From positions 1 to 64,000 of the forward strand of contig NZ_JAEQNB010000010.1 of the NCBI RefSeq assembly GCF_016722965.1: a DNA stretch of 64,000 nt, read 5' to 3'. The position numbers and the translations under genes were made by a program. This document shows positions 7,864-15,718 of the stretch, piece by piece (within the stretch, counting starts at the first letter, position 1; each line of letters begins with the position of its first letter). The stretch comes from Tumebacillus amylolyticus (GTDB lineage Bacteria; Bacillota; Bacilli; Tumebacillales; Tumebacillaceae). The notes below the pieces were generated by a model, which worked only from the letters and a program-made list of their open reading frames with translations, did no database searches and was not told where the DNA came from.

Positions 7864-8298
7864 TCAGCCGGTGTAGCTTTTGTTTTTGTTGCCGGGCAAG
7901 CGGTCGCGAATCAGCGAGCGGAACAGTCGATCCGTCCAGAAGCCCACCGTCATGGCAAACACGGCGACCAACCCGAACGTGACCGCCATCAACAACCGAT
8001 AGCGTGCGCCCTCCATCTCATGCATCAAGGCCCAACTCACCACGCAGACGGCGCCGAAAACGGCGAGCGACAACTCCCGCCACAGCCATTTGGACGCAAA
8101 CATCATCCCGTAACACGCCAACCAGACGGGCAAAAATCCAACCAAAAACAAACTCAGCCAAAACGCATGCAACACCGTGTACGCAAATTCAGCGAACAAA
8201 AAATTCACCAACACGACGACCGCACACCAAGCGGCGGCGAACAAAACGCGTTTTCCGGAGATCGCGGTGAGAACAGCCAAGGGTCTTTTGGGGGTCAT
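7864..8298 (-). CDS. Small membrane protein, 144 aa, unknown
   Basis: I do not recognise this family. The product has about four hydrophobic segments (residues about 15-38, 42-65, 72-90 and 100-122) and a basic C-terminus rich in Lys/Arg. I chose ATG 8298 because GGAGGTGATC, almost the full anti-Shine-Dalgarno match, lies 6 bp upstream; the GTG at 8307 falls inside that ribosome site. It is divergent from the phenylacetate-type operon and convergent with the XRE-TPR gene. Confidence 0.6.
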   Translation of the reverse strand: MTPKRPLAVLTAISGKRVLFAAAWCAVVVLVNFLFAEFAYTVLHAFWLSLFLVGFLPVWLACYGMMFASKWLWRELSLAVFGAVCVVSWALMHEMEGARYRLLMAVTFGLVAVFAMTVGFWTDRLFRSLIRDRLPGNKNKSYTG

Positions 8299-8340
8299 GA
8301 GGATCACCTCCTGCCACCAGTCTTGCCCATTTTGGAAAAA

Positions 8341-8403
8341 GTCATACTGTTCTAAATACGTGATATGACGAAATATTGTTGAATGTTGTGAAAAGCGTCA
8401 TAT
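8341..8403. promoter_or_regulatory. Candidate operator: three GTCATA half-sites
   Basis: GTCATA at 8341, its inverse ATATGACG at 8363-8370, and CGTCATAT at 8396-8403. The last two are perfect 8-bp inverted repeats that bracket the -35 box of the downstream operon; the right copy abuts the -10. This is a plausible repressor site. The regulator itself is not identifiable in the window. Confidence 0.5.
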
Positions 8404-8408
8404 ATAAT
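8379..8408 (+). promoter_or_regulatory. Promoter of the paa-bkd operon
   Basis: TTGAAT, 18 bp, TATAAT. It lies about 70 bp before the first gene, and no other convincing promoter or terminator was seen until 18518. Confidence 0.7.
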
Positions 8409-8479
8409 GGACAGGACAGGACTCAGACCTAAGATTGAAAGCGCTTCACCCTATACAACTTTAGGAGGTTGCTTACAAC

Positions 8480-8782
8480 ATGGTAAAAATGATCGCCGTC
8501 TACAAACACCCGGAAGATCTGGAAGCTTTCAACGCCCACTACTTTGGGACTCACCTCGAACTCAACGCGAAGACCCCCGGTCTCGTGAAGACCGAAATCA
8601 ATAAATTCTTCGACCTGCGCGGCGGAGAAACCGAATACTACCTCATGGCGCAAATGTACTTCGAATCCCTCGACACCCTCAAAGCGTCCTTCAAGACCCC
8701 GGAAAGCAAAGCGGCAGGCGAAGACCTGCAATCGTTCGCCGGCGGCCTCGTGAAATTCTGGTTCGCTGAAGTCGTGGAATAG
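8480..8782 (+). CDS. EthD-family protein, 100 aa
   Basis: A short ferredoxin-like alpha/beta-barrel protein of the EthD type (VKMIAVYKHPEDLEAFNAHY start; HYFGTHLELNAKTPGL; FASKxxF-like region AGEDLQSFAGG). EthD proteins accompany degradation pathways, but their chemistry is generally unproven. It is the first gene of the operon, with TTAGGAGGTT 11 bp before ATG 8480, and lies 14 bp before paaG. A role with aromatic or acyl-CoA breakdown is inferred from position. Confidence 0.75.
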   Translation: MVKMIAVYKHPEDLEAFNAHYFGTHLELNAKTPGLVKTEINKFFDLRGGETEYYLMAQMYFESLDTLKASFKTPESKAAGEDLQSFAGGLVKFWFAEVVE

Positions 8783-8796
8783 GAGGAGTTCGCCAC

Positions 8797-9579
8797 ATGT
8801 ACGAAACCATCCTGTACCATCTCGAAGACGGCGTCTTGACGATCGCGCTGAACCGTCCGGACGTCATGAACGCCTACAACCAACTCATGGGCGACGAACT
8901 GTACGCCGCTCTCAAGCGTGCCGAAGCGGACGATGCAGTACGCGTCATCGTGCTGACCGGCACGGGCCGCGCGTTCTGCTCGGGCCAAGACCTGAACATG
9001 GGCGCCGACTTCTTGAACGGCGCCAACCTCACCCACGATGTCCGTGAGCGCTACAACCCGCTGATTACGCTGATGCAGATGATCCGCAAACCGATCATCG
9101 CGTCTGTCAACGGCGCGGCGGCAGGTGCAGGTGCTTCGTTTGCCATGGCGTGCGATCTGCGCATCGCGTCCGACAAAGCGAAGTTCACCATCGCGTTCTG
9201 CAAGATCGGCCTCGTGCCGGACTCCGGCGCTTCGTACTTCCTGCCGCGACTCGTCGGCATGAGCAAAGCGATGGAACTCGCGCTGACCGGCGACGTCATC
9301 GACGCAGCGGAAGCGGAGCGCATCGGCCTCGTCAACAAGACCGTCCCTGCCGACCAGTTGGAAGAAGCAACCCGCACCTTCGCGAAAAAAATCGCGGCAG
9401 GCGCAACCTACGCGCTCGGCCTGACCAAGCGTTCGCTCTACCAAGGTTCGGACAGCGACCTGCTGACCGTGCTGGAAACGGAAGCACAATACCAAGGCAT
9501 GGCCGGCCGCAGCTATGATTTCAAAGAAGGCGTCACCGCTTTCCTTGAGAAGCGCGCACCGGAGTTCAAAGGCAAATAA
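8797..9579 (+). CDS. paaG: Enoyl-CoA hydratase/isomerase, PaaG-like
   Basis: A 260-aa crotonase-fold protein. Crotonase signatures are visible: GRAFCSGQDL (oxyanion hole), NGAAAGAGASFAMACDLRIA, and KIGLVPDSGASYFLPRLVG with Asp in the catalytic loop. The C-terminus (DFKEGVTAFLEKRAPEFKGK) and the SGQDL/YNPL region agree closely with E. coli PaaG, the isomerase that converts ring-1,2-epoxyphenylacetyl-CoA to the oxepin. No ring epoxidase (paaABCDE), ligase (paaK) or paaZ is present here, so a general beta-oxidation role remains possible. It is followed at 66-bp distance by paaH. Confidence 0.85.
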   Translation: MYETILYHLEDGVLTIALNRPDVMNAYNQLMGDELYAALKRAEADDAVRVIVLTGTGRAFCSGQDLNMGADFLNGANLTHDVRERYNPLITLMQMIRKPIIASVNGAAAGAGASFAMACDLRIASDKAKFTIAFCKIGLVPDSGASYFLPRLVGMSKAMELALTGDVIDAAEAERIGLVNKTVPADQLEEATRTFAKKIAAGATYALGLTKRSLYQGSDSDLLTVLETEAQYQGMAGRSYDFKEGVTAFLEKRAPEFKGK

Positions 9580-9590
9580 CGTCCCTCCAA

Positions 9591-9620
9591 GCAGGAGCGC
9601 TGCACATGCAGGGCTCCTGC
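9591..9620 (+). other. Intercistronic hairpin
   Basis: GCAGGAGC and GCTCCTGC form a perfect 8-bp stem with an inner TGCA/TGCA pair between paaG and paaH. No T-run follows, so it is more likely an mRNA processing or stability element than a terminator. Confidence 0.45.
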
Positions 9621-9653
9621 AATGCTACTCTATAACTTCTTGAGGTGAAATTG

Positions 9654-10526
9654 ATGGCAAATCGTCTGGTCACCACCCGGCCCGTCGCGGTGCTTGGCGC
9701 GGGCACGATGGGCATCGGCATCGCGCAAGTCGCCGCCGAGAAGGGCTACACCGTGCGCCTCTACGACATTACCGACGACGTGTTGGAAAAAGCGCTGTCC
9801 GGACTTCGCGGCCGCTTGGAGAAGTTGGAGCAAAAAGGCAAACTGGCAGCCGGCGACGCAGCATCGATCGTCGGACGCATCGTGCCGACCTCGACTCTTG
9901 ACGCTCTGCACGACGTCGCACTCGTCATCGAAGCGGTGCCGGAGAAGTTGGAACTGAAACGCTCGATCTTCTCCCAACTCGAAGTCATCTGTCCGTCCGA
10001 TGCCGTACTTGCTTCGAACACCTCTTCGATTCCCGTCACGGCGATTGCCGGGGGACTGAAAACGCCGGAGCGGGTGGTCGGGCTGCATTTCTTCAACCCG
10101 GCACCGCTGATGAAACTGGTCGAGGTGATCTCGGGCATGCATTCGGGCGCGGATGCGGTCGCGTTTGCGGACGCTTTTGCCAAATCGCTTGGCAAGACGA
10201 CCGCGAAGTGCATCGACACGCCGGGCTTCATCGTCAACCGTGTGGCACGGGGCTTCTACGGAGAAGGCTTGCGCTTGGTGCAAGAGGGCGTCGCCACCCA
10301 AGATCAGATCGACAAACTGGCACGCTTGGAAGGCAACTTCCGCATGGGGCCGTTTGAATTGATGGACTTGATCGGCATAGACGTCAATCTGTCCGTTTCG
10401 CAATCGGTGTACCATGCGACGTACGAAGAGCAACGCTACCGTCCGAACCCGATCCAAGAGCGCATGGTGCATGCGGGCGACTTCGGCCGCAAAACCGGAA
10501 GGGGGTTCTACCGCTATGACCAGTAA
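9654..10526 (+). CDS. paaH: 3-hydroxyacyl-CoA dehydrogenase, PaaH/Hbd type
   Basis: The 290-aa protein oxidises (S)-3-hydroxyacyl-CoA with NAD+. The Rossmann motif is VLGAGTMGIGIAQV (about residues 13-26). The catalytic region is ASNTSSIPV, then GLHFFNPAPLMKLVEVI with the active-site His, then the C-domain TPGFIVNRV and [16 protein letters not shown] 9654 has GAGG 8 bp upstream; a GTG at 9645 overlaps that site. It overlaps the next gene by 11 bp. This is the expected step after PaaG/PaaF, or of any beta-oxidation cycle. Confidence 0.88.
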   Translation: MANRLVTTRPVAVLGAGTMGIGIAQVAAEKGYTVRLYDITDDVLEKALSGLRGRLEKLEQKGKLAAGDAASIVGRIVPTSTLDALHDVALVIEAVPEKLELKRSIFSQLEVICPSDAVLASNTSSIPVTAIAGGLKTPERVVGLHFFNPAPLMKLVEVISGMHSGADAVAFADAFAKSLGKTTAKCIDTPGFIVNRVARGFYGEGLRLVQEGVATQDQIDKLARLEGNFRMGPFELMDLIGIDVNLSVSQSVYHATYEEQRYRPNPIQERMVHAGDFGRKTGRGFYRYDQ

Positions 10527-11331
10527 GGGGAAAAAAGTTCTCGTCCTCGGCGACGGCACCGTGGCGGTGGAATTGGCTGAGGAGTTGTCATTGAAGGGCT
10601 ACGACGTTGACAAATACCTGCATCCGGGTCCGCTGGAATCGTGGAACGAGAAACCGTTCGACTATCTCGCGTCCGAGTTTTATCGGTTGGAATTCGCGGC
10701 GTACGACGCGTTTTTTGTCGCGTTGACGTCGGAGCGTGAAGTCCAGCGCCGCGTGATGCGCGATCTGGAATTCCGCATCCCGAAGCAGACCCCGCTGTTT
10801 GTCTCGGCGATGTCGCTCTCGGCGACCGAGATCGCGTCGTGGTGCCAACATCCCGAGCGCTTGATCGGTTTTGGATTTGTACCGCCGCTCTCCGGGGTGC
10901 AATGCTTGGAGATGACAGTGGGTCTGCAAGCGGACAGCCCTGCTTTTGCAGAAAAAGCGGTCGAAGCGGTCTTGGCTGAACTGGGTCGAGACGTGGAATG
11001 GGTGAAGGACAGCGCCGGACTGGTGATGCCTCGCCTCGTCGCAGTGATCGTGAACGAAGCGGTGACGGCGCTGGTCGAAGGCGTCGCCACGGCGGATGAC
11101 ATCGACATCGCGATGAAATTAGGTACGAACTACCCGCACGGCCCGCTCGCTTGGGCGGACGCCATCGGTCTCGATCAAGTGTACGCAACGCTGCAAGGCG
11201 TGTACGACGAACAGCGAGAAGACCGCTATCGTCCCGCTCCGTTGCTCCGCCGTCTCGTGATGGCGAAGCGCTACGGCGTGCGTGTCGGACAGGGGTTTTA
11301 TCGATACAAGGGAGAGGAAGTCAATGCGTGA
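10516..11331 (+). CDS. 3-hydroxyacyl-CoA dehydrogenase-like protein, divergent second copy
   Basis: This 271-aa protein is built like the preceding one, with a C-terminal 3HCDH domain ([53 protein letters not shown]). Its N-terminal Rossmann motif is weakened ([17 protein letters not shown] in place of GAGTMG), and the LHFFNP catalytic His segment reads [10 protein letters not shown], without the His. It may be inactive alone or act as a partner subunit. The start codon sits within the 3' end of paaH, so the two are translationally coupled. It also overlaps the thiolase gene by 8 bp. Confidence 0.75.
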   Translation: MTSKGKKVLVLGDGTVAVELAEELSLKGYDVDKYLHPGPLESWNEKPFDYLASEFYRLEFAAYDAFFVALTSEREVQRRVMRDLEFRIPKQTPLFVSAMSLSATEIASWCQHPERLIGFGFVPPLSGVQCLEMTVGLQADSPAFAEKAVEAVLAELGRDVEWVKDSAGLVMPRLVAVIVNEAVTALVEGVATADDIDIAMKLGTNYPHGPLAWADAIGLDQVYATLQGVYDEQREDRYRPAPLLRRLVMAKRYGVRVGQGFYRYKGEEVNA

Positions 11332-12523
11332 AGCGGTAATCATCGACGCGGTCCGGACTCCAATCGGCCGCTACAACGGCGTGTTCAAAGACGTGCGCCC
11401 TGACGACCTTGGAGCGCACGTCATCCGTGCGCTCGTCGAACGCACCGGAATCGATCCGGCGCTGATCGACGATGTGATTTTTGGCTGTGCCAACCAAGCT
11501 GGCGAAGACAACCGCAACGTGGCGCGCATGTCGCTGTTGCTCGCAGGACTTCCGACGACCGTGCCGGGCGTGACGGTCAACCGACTCTGTGCATCCGGTC
11601 TGGAAGCGGTCAACCAAGCGGCGCGCGCCGTGCTCGCAGGCGAAGGCGATGTGTTCATCGCGGGCGGTGTGGAGTCGATGACCCGCGCTCCGTTTGTCAT
11701 GGCTAAGCCTGAAAGCGGTTTCCCGCGTGGGGACATGCGGATGTTTGACACGACGATCGGCTGGCGTTTTACCAACGCCAAGCTCGCCGAGATGTATCAT
11801 CCGTACTCGATGGGCGAAACGGCGGAGAACGTCGCGGAGCAGTTTGAAATTTCCCGTGAAGACCAAGACGCGCTGGCGCTTTCTTCGCAACAAAAAGCGG
11901 TTGCCGCGATTCAAAACGGTAAATTCAAAGACGAGATCGTCCCGTACACGATCCCGCAACGCAAGGGCGATCCGATCGTCATCGATACCGACGAGCATCC
12001 GCGCGGGGATTCGACGATGGAGAAGTTGGCGAAGTTGAAGCCGGCGTTCCGCGAGGGCGGTTCCGTCACAGCTGGCAACGCGTCGGGCATCAACGACGGC
12101 GCAGCGGCGCTCCTCGTCATGTCTCGTGAAAAAGCGGAGCAACTCGGCTTGAAGCCGCTCGCTCGCTACGTCGCAGGAGCGGCGGCCGGCGTTGACCCGA
12201 GCATCATGGGCGTCGGCCCGATTCCGGCCGTTCGCAAAGCGCTGAAGCTCGCAGGTTTGTCGGTCGACCAGATCGACACGTTCGAAGTCAACGAGGCGTT
12301 TGCCGCGCAAGTCCTCGCATGTGCGCGTGAACTTGGCATCGACTTGGAAAAATGCAACCCGAACGGCGGGGGCATCGCGCTGGGACATCCGCTTGGGGCG
12401 ACGGGCGCACGGATGGTGACGACGCTCGTACATGAGATGAAGCGCGAAGGTCATCGATACGGCGTCACGACGATGTGCATCGGCGTTGGGCAAGGGTTGG
12501 CCTCCGTATTTGAGCGAATCTAG
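11324..12523 (+). CDS. Acetyl-CoA acyltransferase (thiolase), PaaJ/PcaF-like
   Basis: A 399-aa thiolase that cleaves 3-oxoacyl-CoA, or 3-oxoadipyl-CoA if the pathway is phenylacetate. Key residues are visible: nucleophilic Cys in [15 protein letters not shown] (about residue 88), His in [17 protein letters not shown], and the second Cys in [15 protein letters not shown] 11324 follows GGGAGAGG. Full length for the family. It completes the lower pathway encoded by the two genes upstream. It is 48 bp from the leucine dehydrogenase gene. Confidence 0.88.
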   Translation: MREAVIIDAVRTPIGRYNGVFKDVRPDDLGAHVIRALVERTGIDPALIDDVIFGCANQAGEDNRNVARMSLLLAGLPTTVPGVTVNRLCASGLEAVNQAARAVLAGEGDVFIAGGVESMTRAPFVMAKPESGFPRGDMRMFDTTIGWRFTNAKLAEMYHPYSMGETAENVAEQFEISREDQDALALSSQQKAVAAIQNGKFKDEIVPYTIPQRKGDPIVIDTDEHPRGDSTMEKLAKLKPAFREGGSVTAGNASGINDGAAALLVMSREKAEQLGLKPLARYVAGAAAGVDPSIMGVGPIPAVRKALKLAGLSVDQIDTFEVNEAFAAQVLACARELGIDLEKCNPNGGGIALGHPLGATGARMVTTLVHEMKREGHRYGVTTMCIGVGQGLASVFERI

Positions 12524-12571
12524 GAGATCCGGCAATCATCTTTTTTATAGACAACAAGGGGTGTAGTAGCA

Positions 12572-13651
12572 GTGGGAATTTTCGACGAAATGGCCAAGTA
12601 CGGACATGAACAGATTCACTTTTTCCAACATCGCGGTACGAACCTGAAAGCGATCGTCGCGATTCACAACACCGTGATGGGCCCGGCGCTCGGCGGTTGC
12701 CGGATGCGTCCGTATGCGGACGAACAGGAGGCACTTTTTGATGTGCTCCGTTTGTCCCGAGGCATGACGTACAAATGCGGCGTGGCGGACGTTGACAACG
12801 GCGGCGGCAAATCGGTCCTCATCGGGGACCCGCACACCGACAAAACGCCGGAGATGTTCCGCGCGTTCGGCCGCTTCGTAGAAGGGTTGGGCGGACGTTT
12901 TTACACCGGTACGGACGTGGGCACGACGCCGCAAGACTTCGTGCATTCGCAGCGTGAATCTTCGCGCTTCGTCGGGCTTCCGCTGGAGTACGGCGGTTCG
13001 GGCAACACGGCGATCCCGACGGCGCTCGGCATCTTCCAAGGCATTCGGGCGACGGCTCGCGAGCTGTGGGGTCATGAAGACCTGACCGGCAAGACGTTTG
13101 CGGTGCAAGGCGTCGGCAAAGTCGGCGCTTTGGTCGTGGACCATCTCGTAAAAGCGGGCGGTCTCGTGTACATCACCGACGTGTACCAGCCGTTCCTCGA
13201 CGCAGTTGTCGATGCAACGCCGACTGCCCACATGTTGGGCGTGGTTTCTCCGAATGATATCTATGGGCTGGAAGTCGATATGTTCATCCCGTGTGCGCTC
13301 GGGGCGATCCTCAACGACGAGACGATTCCGAACCTGAATTGCAAAGCGGTCGTGGGATCTGCGAACAACCAAATGCTCGACCCGGAACGTCATGGGGCGA
13401 TGCTTCATGAGCGCGGCATTCTGTTCGCACCGGATTACCTCGTCAACGCAGGCGGCCTGATCCAAGTCGCCGACGAGATGAAAGGGTATGTGCCGGAGCG
13501 CGTTCTGGCGAAAACCAACTCGATCTACGAGATGCTCTTGCAGATCTACAAGCATTCCAAGGAACAAAACATCCCGACTTGGCTGGCGGCCGACTCGCTC
13601 GTAGAAGAGCGCATCGCTCGCGTCAAGGACTTGAAAAGCGTACGCATCTAG
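12572..13651 (+). CDS. Leucine/branched-chain amino acid dehydrogenase
   Basis: The 359-aa NAD-dependent enzyme deaminates Leu, Val and Ile to their 2-oxo acids. Family motifs are present: MGPALGGCRM, MTYKCGVADVDNGGGKSVLIG with both catalytic lysines (MTYK and GGGK), TGTDVGTT, the Rossmann loop VQGVGKVG and NAGGLIQVADE near the C-terminus. The segment between the two lysines (CGVADVDN) differs from the usual NAAAGLNL, which might alter substrate preference. The start is GTG 12572 after CAAGGGGTG. Its position directly before the 2-oxoacid dehydrogenase genes indicates branched-chain amino acid catabolism. Confidence 0.9.
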   Translation: MGIFDEMAKYGHEQIHFFQHRGTNLKAIVAIHNTVMGPALGGCRMRPYADEQEALFDVLRLSRGMTYKCGVADVDNGGGKSVLIGDPHTDKTPEMFRAFGRFVEGLGGRFYTGTDVGTTPQDFVHSQRESSRFVGLPLEYGGSGNTAIPTALGIFQGIRATARELWGHEDLTGKTFAVQGVGKVGALVVDHLVKAGGLVYITDVYQPFLDAVVDATPTAHMLGVVSPNDIYGLEVDMFIPCALGAILNDETIPNLNCKAVVGSANNQMLDPERHGAMLHERGILFAPDYLVNAGGLIQVADEMKGYVPERVLAKTNSIYEMLLQIYKHSKEQNIPTWLAADSLVEERIARVKDLKSVRI

Positions 13652-13684
13652 ATGCTTTCTCTACAGACAAAGGGGGAGGACCTT

Positions 13685-14725
13685 ATGCAACCGACAGAAC
13701 AGCAACAACCGACTGCTACCCACGAAACGCTGTCGAACGAATTGCTCCTCGACATGTATCGCTCGATGATTTTGGTCCGGCACTTTGACCGTCGCGCTGT
13801 CCATCTCCAGCGAACGGGCCGTCTCGGCACGTACGCGCCGCTGGAAGGACAGGAGGCCGCGCAGGTCGGCTGTGGATATGCGTTAGACAAACGAGATTGG
13901 TTGTTCCCGACGTACCGTGAGCATGGTGTTTCCATCGTACACGGGCTGCCGATGAGTACGATTTTTCTCTATTGGAACGGTCGTCCGGAGGGCTGTGTGC
14001 CGCCGGAGGGCGTGAATATCTTCCCCGTGTCGGTGCCGATTGCGACGCAAGTTCCGCATGCGGTAGGTGCGGCGTGGGCTTCGAAACTCAAGGGCGAAGA
14101 TGTGGTCAGCGTCGGATTCCTCGGCGACGGCGCGACGTCGGAAGGGGACTTCCACGAAGCGATGAACTTCGCCGGCGTGTTCAAACTGCCGGTGATCATC
14201 TTCTGCCAGAACAACGGCTTCGCGATCTCCGTCCCGCTCTCCAAGCAGACGGCGGTCGAAACGCTCGCCGAAAAAGCGGCGGGCTACGGTGTCGAAGGTG
14301 TGCGCGTGGATGGCAACGATCTTCTCGCCGTCTACGAAACGGTGAAAAAAGCGGCGGACAAAGCGCGCCGCGGTGAAGGTCCGACTTTTATCGAAGCTGT
14401 GACCTACCGCTATGGTTCGCACACGACCGCCGACGACCACACCCGCTATCGGGAAGCGTCGGAAGTCGAAGAATGGAAAGCGAAAGACCCGATCGACCGT
14501 GTGAAAAAAATTCTGATCGAGCGCGGCGTTTGGAGCGAAGAGCAAGACCTCGCCGAGTGGGCGAAAGTCGACGGCGACGTGCAAGCGGCCATCGACGAGA
14601 TGCAAGCCACACCGTCCGTTGCGCATGACCGTCTGTTTGATTACGCGTACGCGGAGTTGCCGCAAGATTTGATCGAGCAGCGCGACGAAGTGCGCCGTCT
14701 GTACGGAAACGGAGGGGCGAAGTGA
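13685..14725 (+). CDS. bkdAA: 2-oxoacid dehydrogenase E1 alpha (branched-chain type)
   Basis: A 346-aa thiamine-diphosphate enzyme subunit that decarboxylates branched-chain 2-oxo acids. The TPP motif starts GDGATSEGDFHEAMNFAG and ends QNN (about residues 149-180). The loop RYGSHTTADDHTRYR corresponds to the regulatory/phosphorylation-loop region of E1 alpha. ATG 13685 has GGGGGAGG 5 bp upstream. E1 alpha sequences of pyruvate and branched-chain complexes are similar; the branched-chain call rests on the leucine dehydrogenase next door. The E1 beta gene follows by 1 bp. Confidence 0.82.
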   Translation: MQPTEQQQPTATHETLSNELLLDMYRSMILVRHFDRRAVHLQRTGRLGTYAPLEGQEAAQVGCGYALDKRDWLFPTYREHGVSIVHGLPMSTIFLYWNGRPEGCVPPEGVNIFPVSVPIATQVPHAVGAAWASKLKGEDVVSVGFLGDGATSEGDFHEAMNFAGVFKLPVIIFCQNNGFAISVPLSKQTAVETLAEKAAGYGVEGVRVDGNDLLAVYETVKKAADKARRGEGPTFIEAVTYRYGSHTTADDHTRYREASEVEEWKAKDPIDRVKKILIERGVWSEEQDLAEWAKVDGDVQAAIDEMQATPSVAHDRLFDYAYAELPQDLIEQRDEVRRLYGNGGAK

Positions 14726-14726
14726 C

Positions 14727-15704
14727 ATGGCAAAGATGACGATTATCCAAGCGATCACAGAGGGTCTGCGCGTCGCCCTGCGCGAAGATGAGCGCGTGCT
14801 TGTTTTAGGCGAAGACGTCGGCGTTAACGGCGGTGTTTTCCGAGCGACGGAAGGGTTGCAGGGCGAATTCGGTCCGCACCGTGTCGTGGACACGCCGCTT
14901 GCGGAGGCGGGCATCATCGGTTCGTCGGTCGGTTTAGCGGTCAACGGGATGCGTCCGATTCCAGAAATTCAGTTCTTTGGATTCATCTATCCGGCGATGG
15001 AGCAGATTGTCGCGCACGTTTCGCGCGTGCGGATGCGTTCGCAAGGGCGTTTTACCTGCCCGATGGTCATCCGCGCTCCGTATGGGGCGGGGATTCGGGC
15101 CCCTGAGTTGCATGGAGATTCGCCGGAGGCGTTTTTTGTACACCAGCCGGGGATCAAAGTCGTGTGTCCGTCGAATCCATATGATGCCAAAGGCTTGTTG
15201 CTGGCGTCGATTGACGATCCGGACCCGGTGTTGTTCTTGGAGCCGTTGCGCATGTACCGCGCCTTTCGAGAGGAAGTGCCGGAGGGGCGGTATACGGTTG
15301 AGCTTGGCAAAGCCAATGTCGTGAAGCCGGGCAAAGATGTGTCCGTTTTTGCCTGGGGGACGATGTTGCGCGTGGCGCTGGAAGCTGCGAAGGCTGCGGC
15401 GGAGAAGGGCGTGGATGTGGAAGTTGTCGATCTGCGCACGCTGTCGCCGCTGGACCGCGAGACGATTGCCGAGTCGGTGAAAAAAACCGGCCGTGCCGTC
15501 GTCGTCCATGAAGCGCCGAAAACGGCGGGGCTTGGAGCGGAGATTGCCGCAGTGATTCAAGACGAAGCGTTCTTGTATTTAGAGGCACCGGTGGTGCGGG
15601 TCGCGGGGTATGACACGCCGCAGCCGTTGTTCTCGCTGGAAGATATTTTTGCGCCGGATGCGAAGCGAATCTTGCATGGCATCGACAAGGCGATGAACTT
15701 CTGA
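14727..15704 (+). CDS. bkdAB: 2-oxoacid dehydrogenase E1 beta (branched-chain type)
   Basis: The 325-aa partner of E1 alpha, with the transketolase-like pyrimidine-binding half (LVLGEDVGVNGGVFRATEGL, DTPLAEAGIIGSSVGLAVNG, RAPYGAGIRAPELHGDSPEA) and the C-terminal domain (VEVVDLRTLSPLDRETIAES, VVHEAPKTAGLGAEIAA). Full family length. GGAGGGG lies 12 bp before ATG 14727. It acts with the neighbouring E1 alpha as an alpha2beta2 tetramer. Confidence 0.86.
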   Translation: MAKMTIIQAITEGLRVALREDERVLVLGEDVGVNGGVFRATEGLQGEFGPHRVVDTPLAEAGIIGSSVGLAVNGMRPIPEIQFFGFIYPAMEQIVAHVSRVRMRSQGRFTCPMVIRAPYGAGIRAPELHGDSPEAFFVHQPGIKVVCPSNPYDAKGLLLASIDDPDPVLFLEPLRMYRAFREEVPEGRYTVELGKANVVKPGKDVSVFAWGTMLRVALEAAKAAAEKGVDVEVVDLRTLSPLDRETIAESVKKTGRAVVVHEAPKTAGLGAEIAAVIQDEAFLYLEAPVVRVAGYDTPQPLFSLEDIFAPDAKRILHGIDKAMNF

Positions 15705-15718
15705 GGAGGTGTTGAGGC

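Noticed and set aside
7822-7950. A frame starting MRKKTVSCGRGLFW with a signal-peptide-like hydrophobic run, possible Phr-type pheromone after the XRE-TPR gene
   Set aside because: Its first codons are the terminator stem, the ribosome site is poor, and the rest runs antisense through the small membrane protein gene, whose helices explain the hydrophobicity.
9591-9620. Terminator between paaG and paaH
   Set aside because: The stem is good but is not followed by T residues, and the genes on both sides belong to the same pathway and operon.
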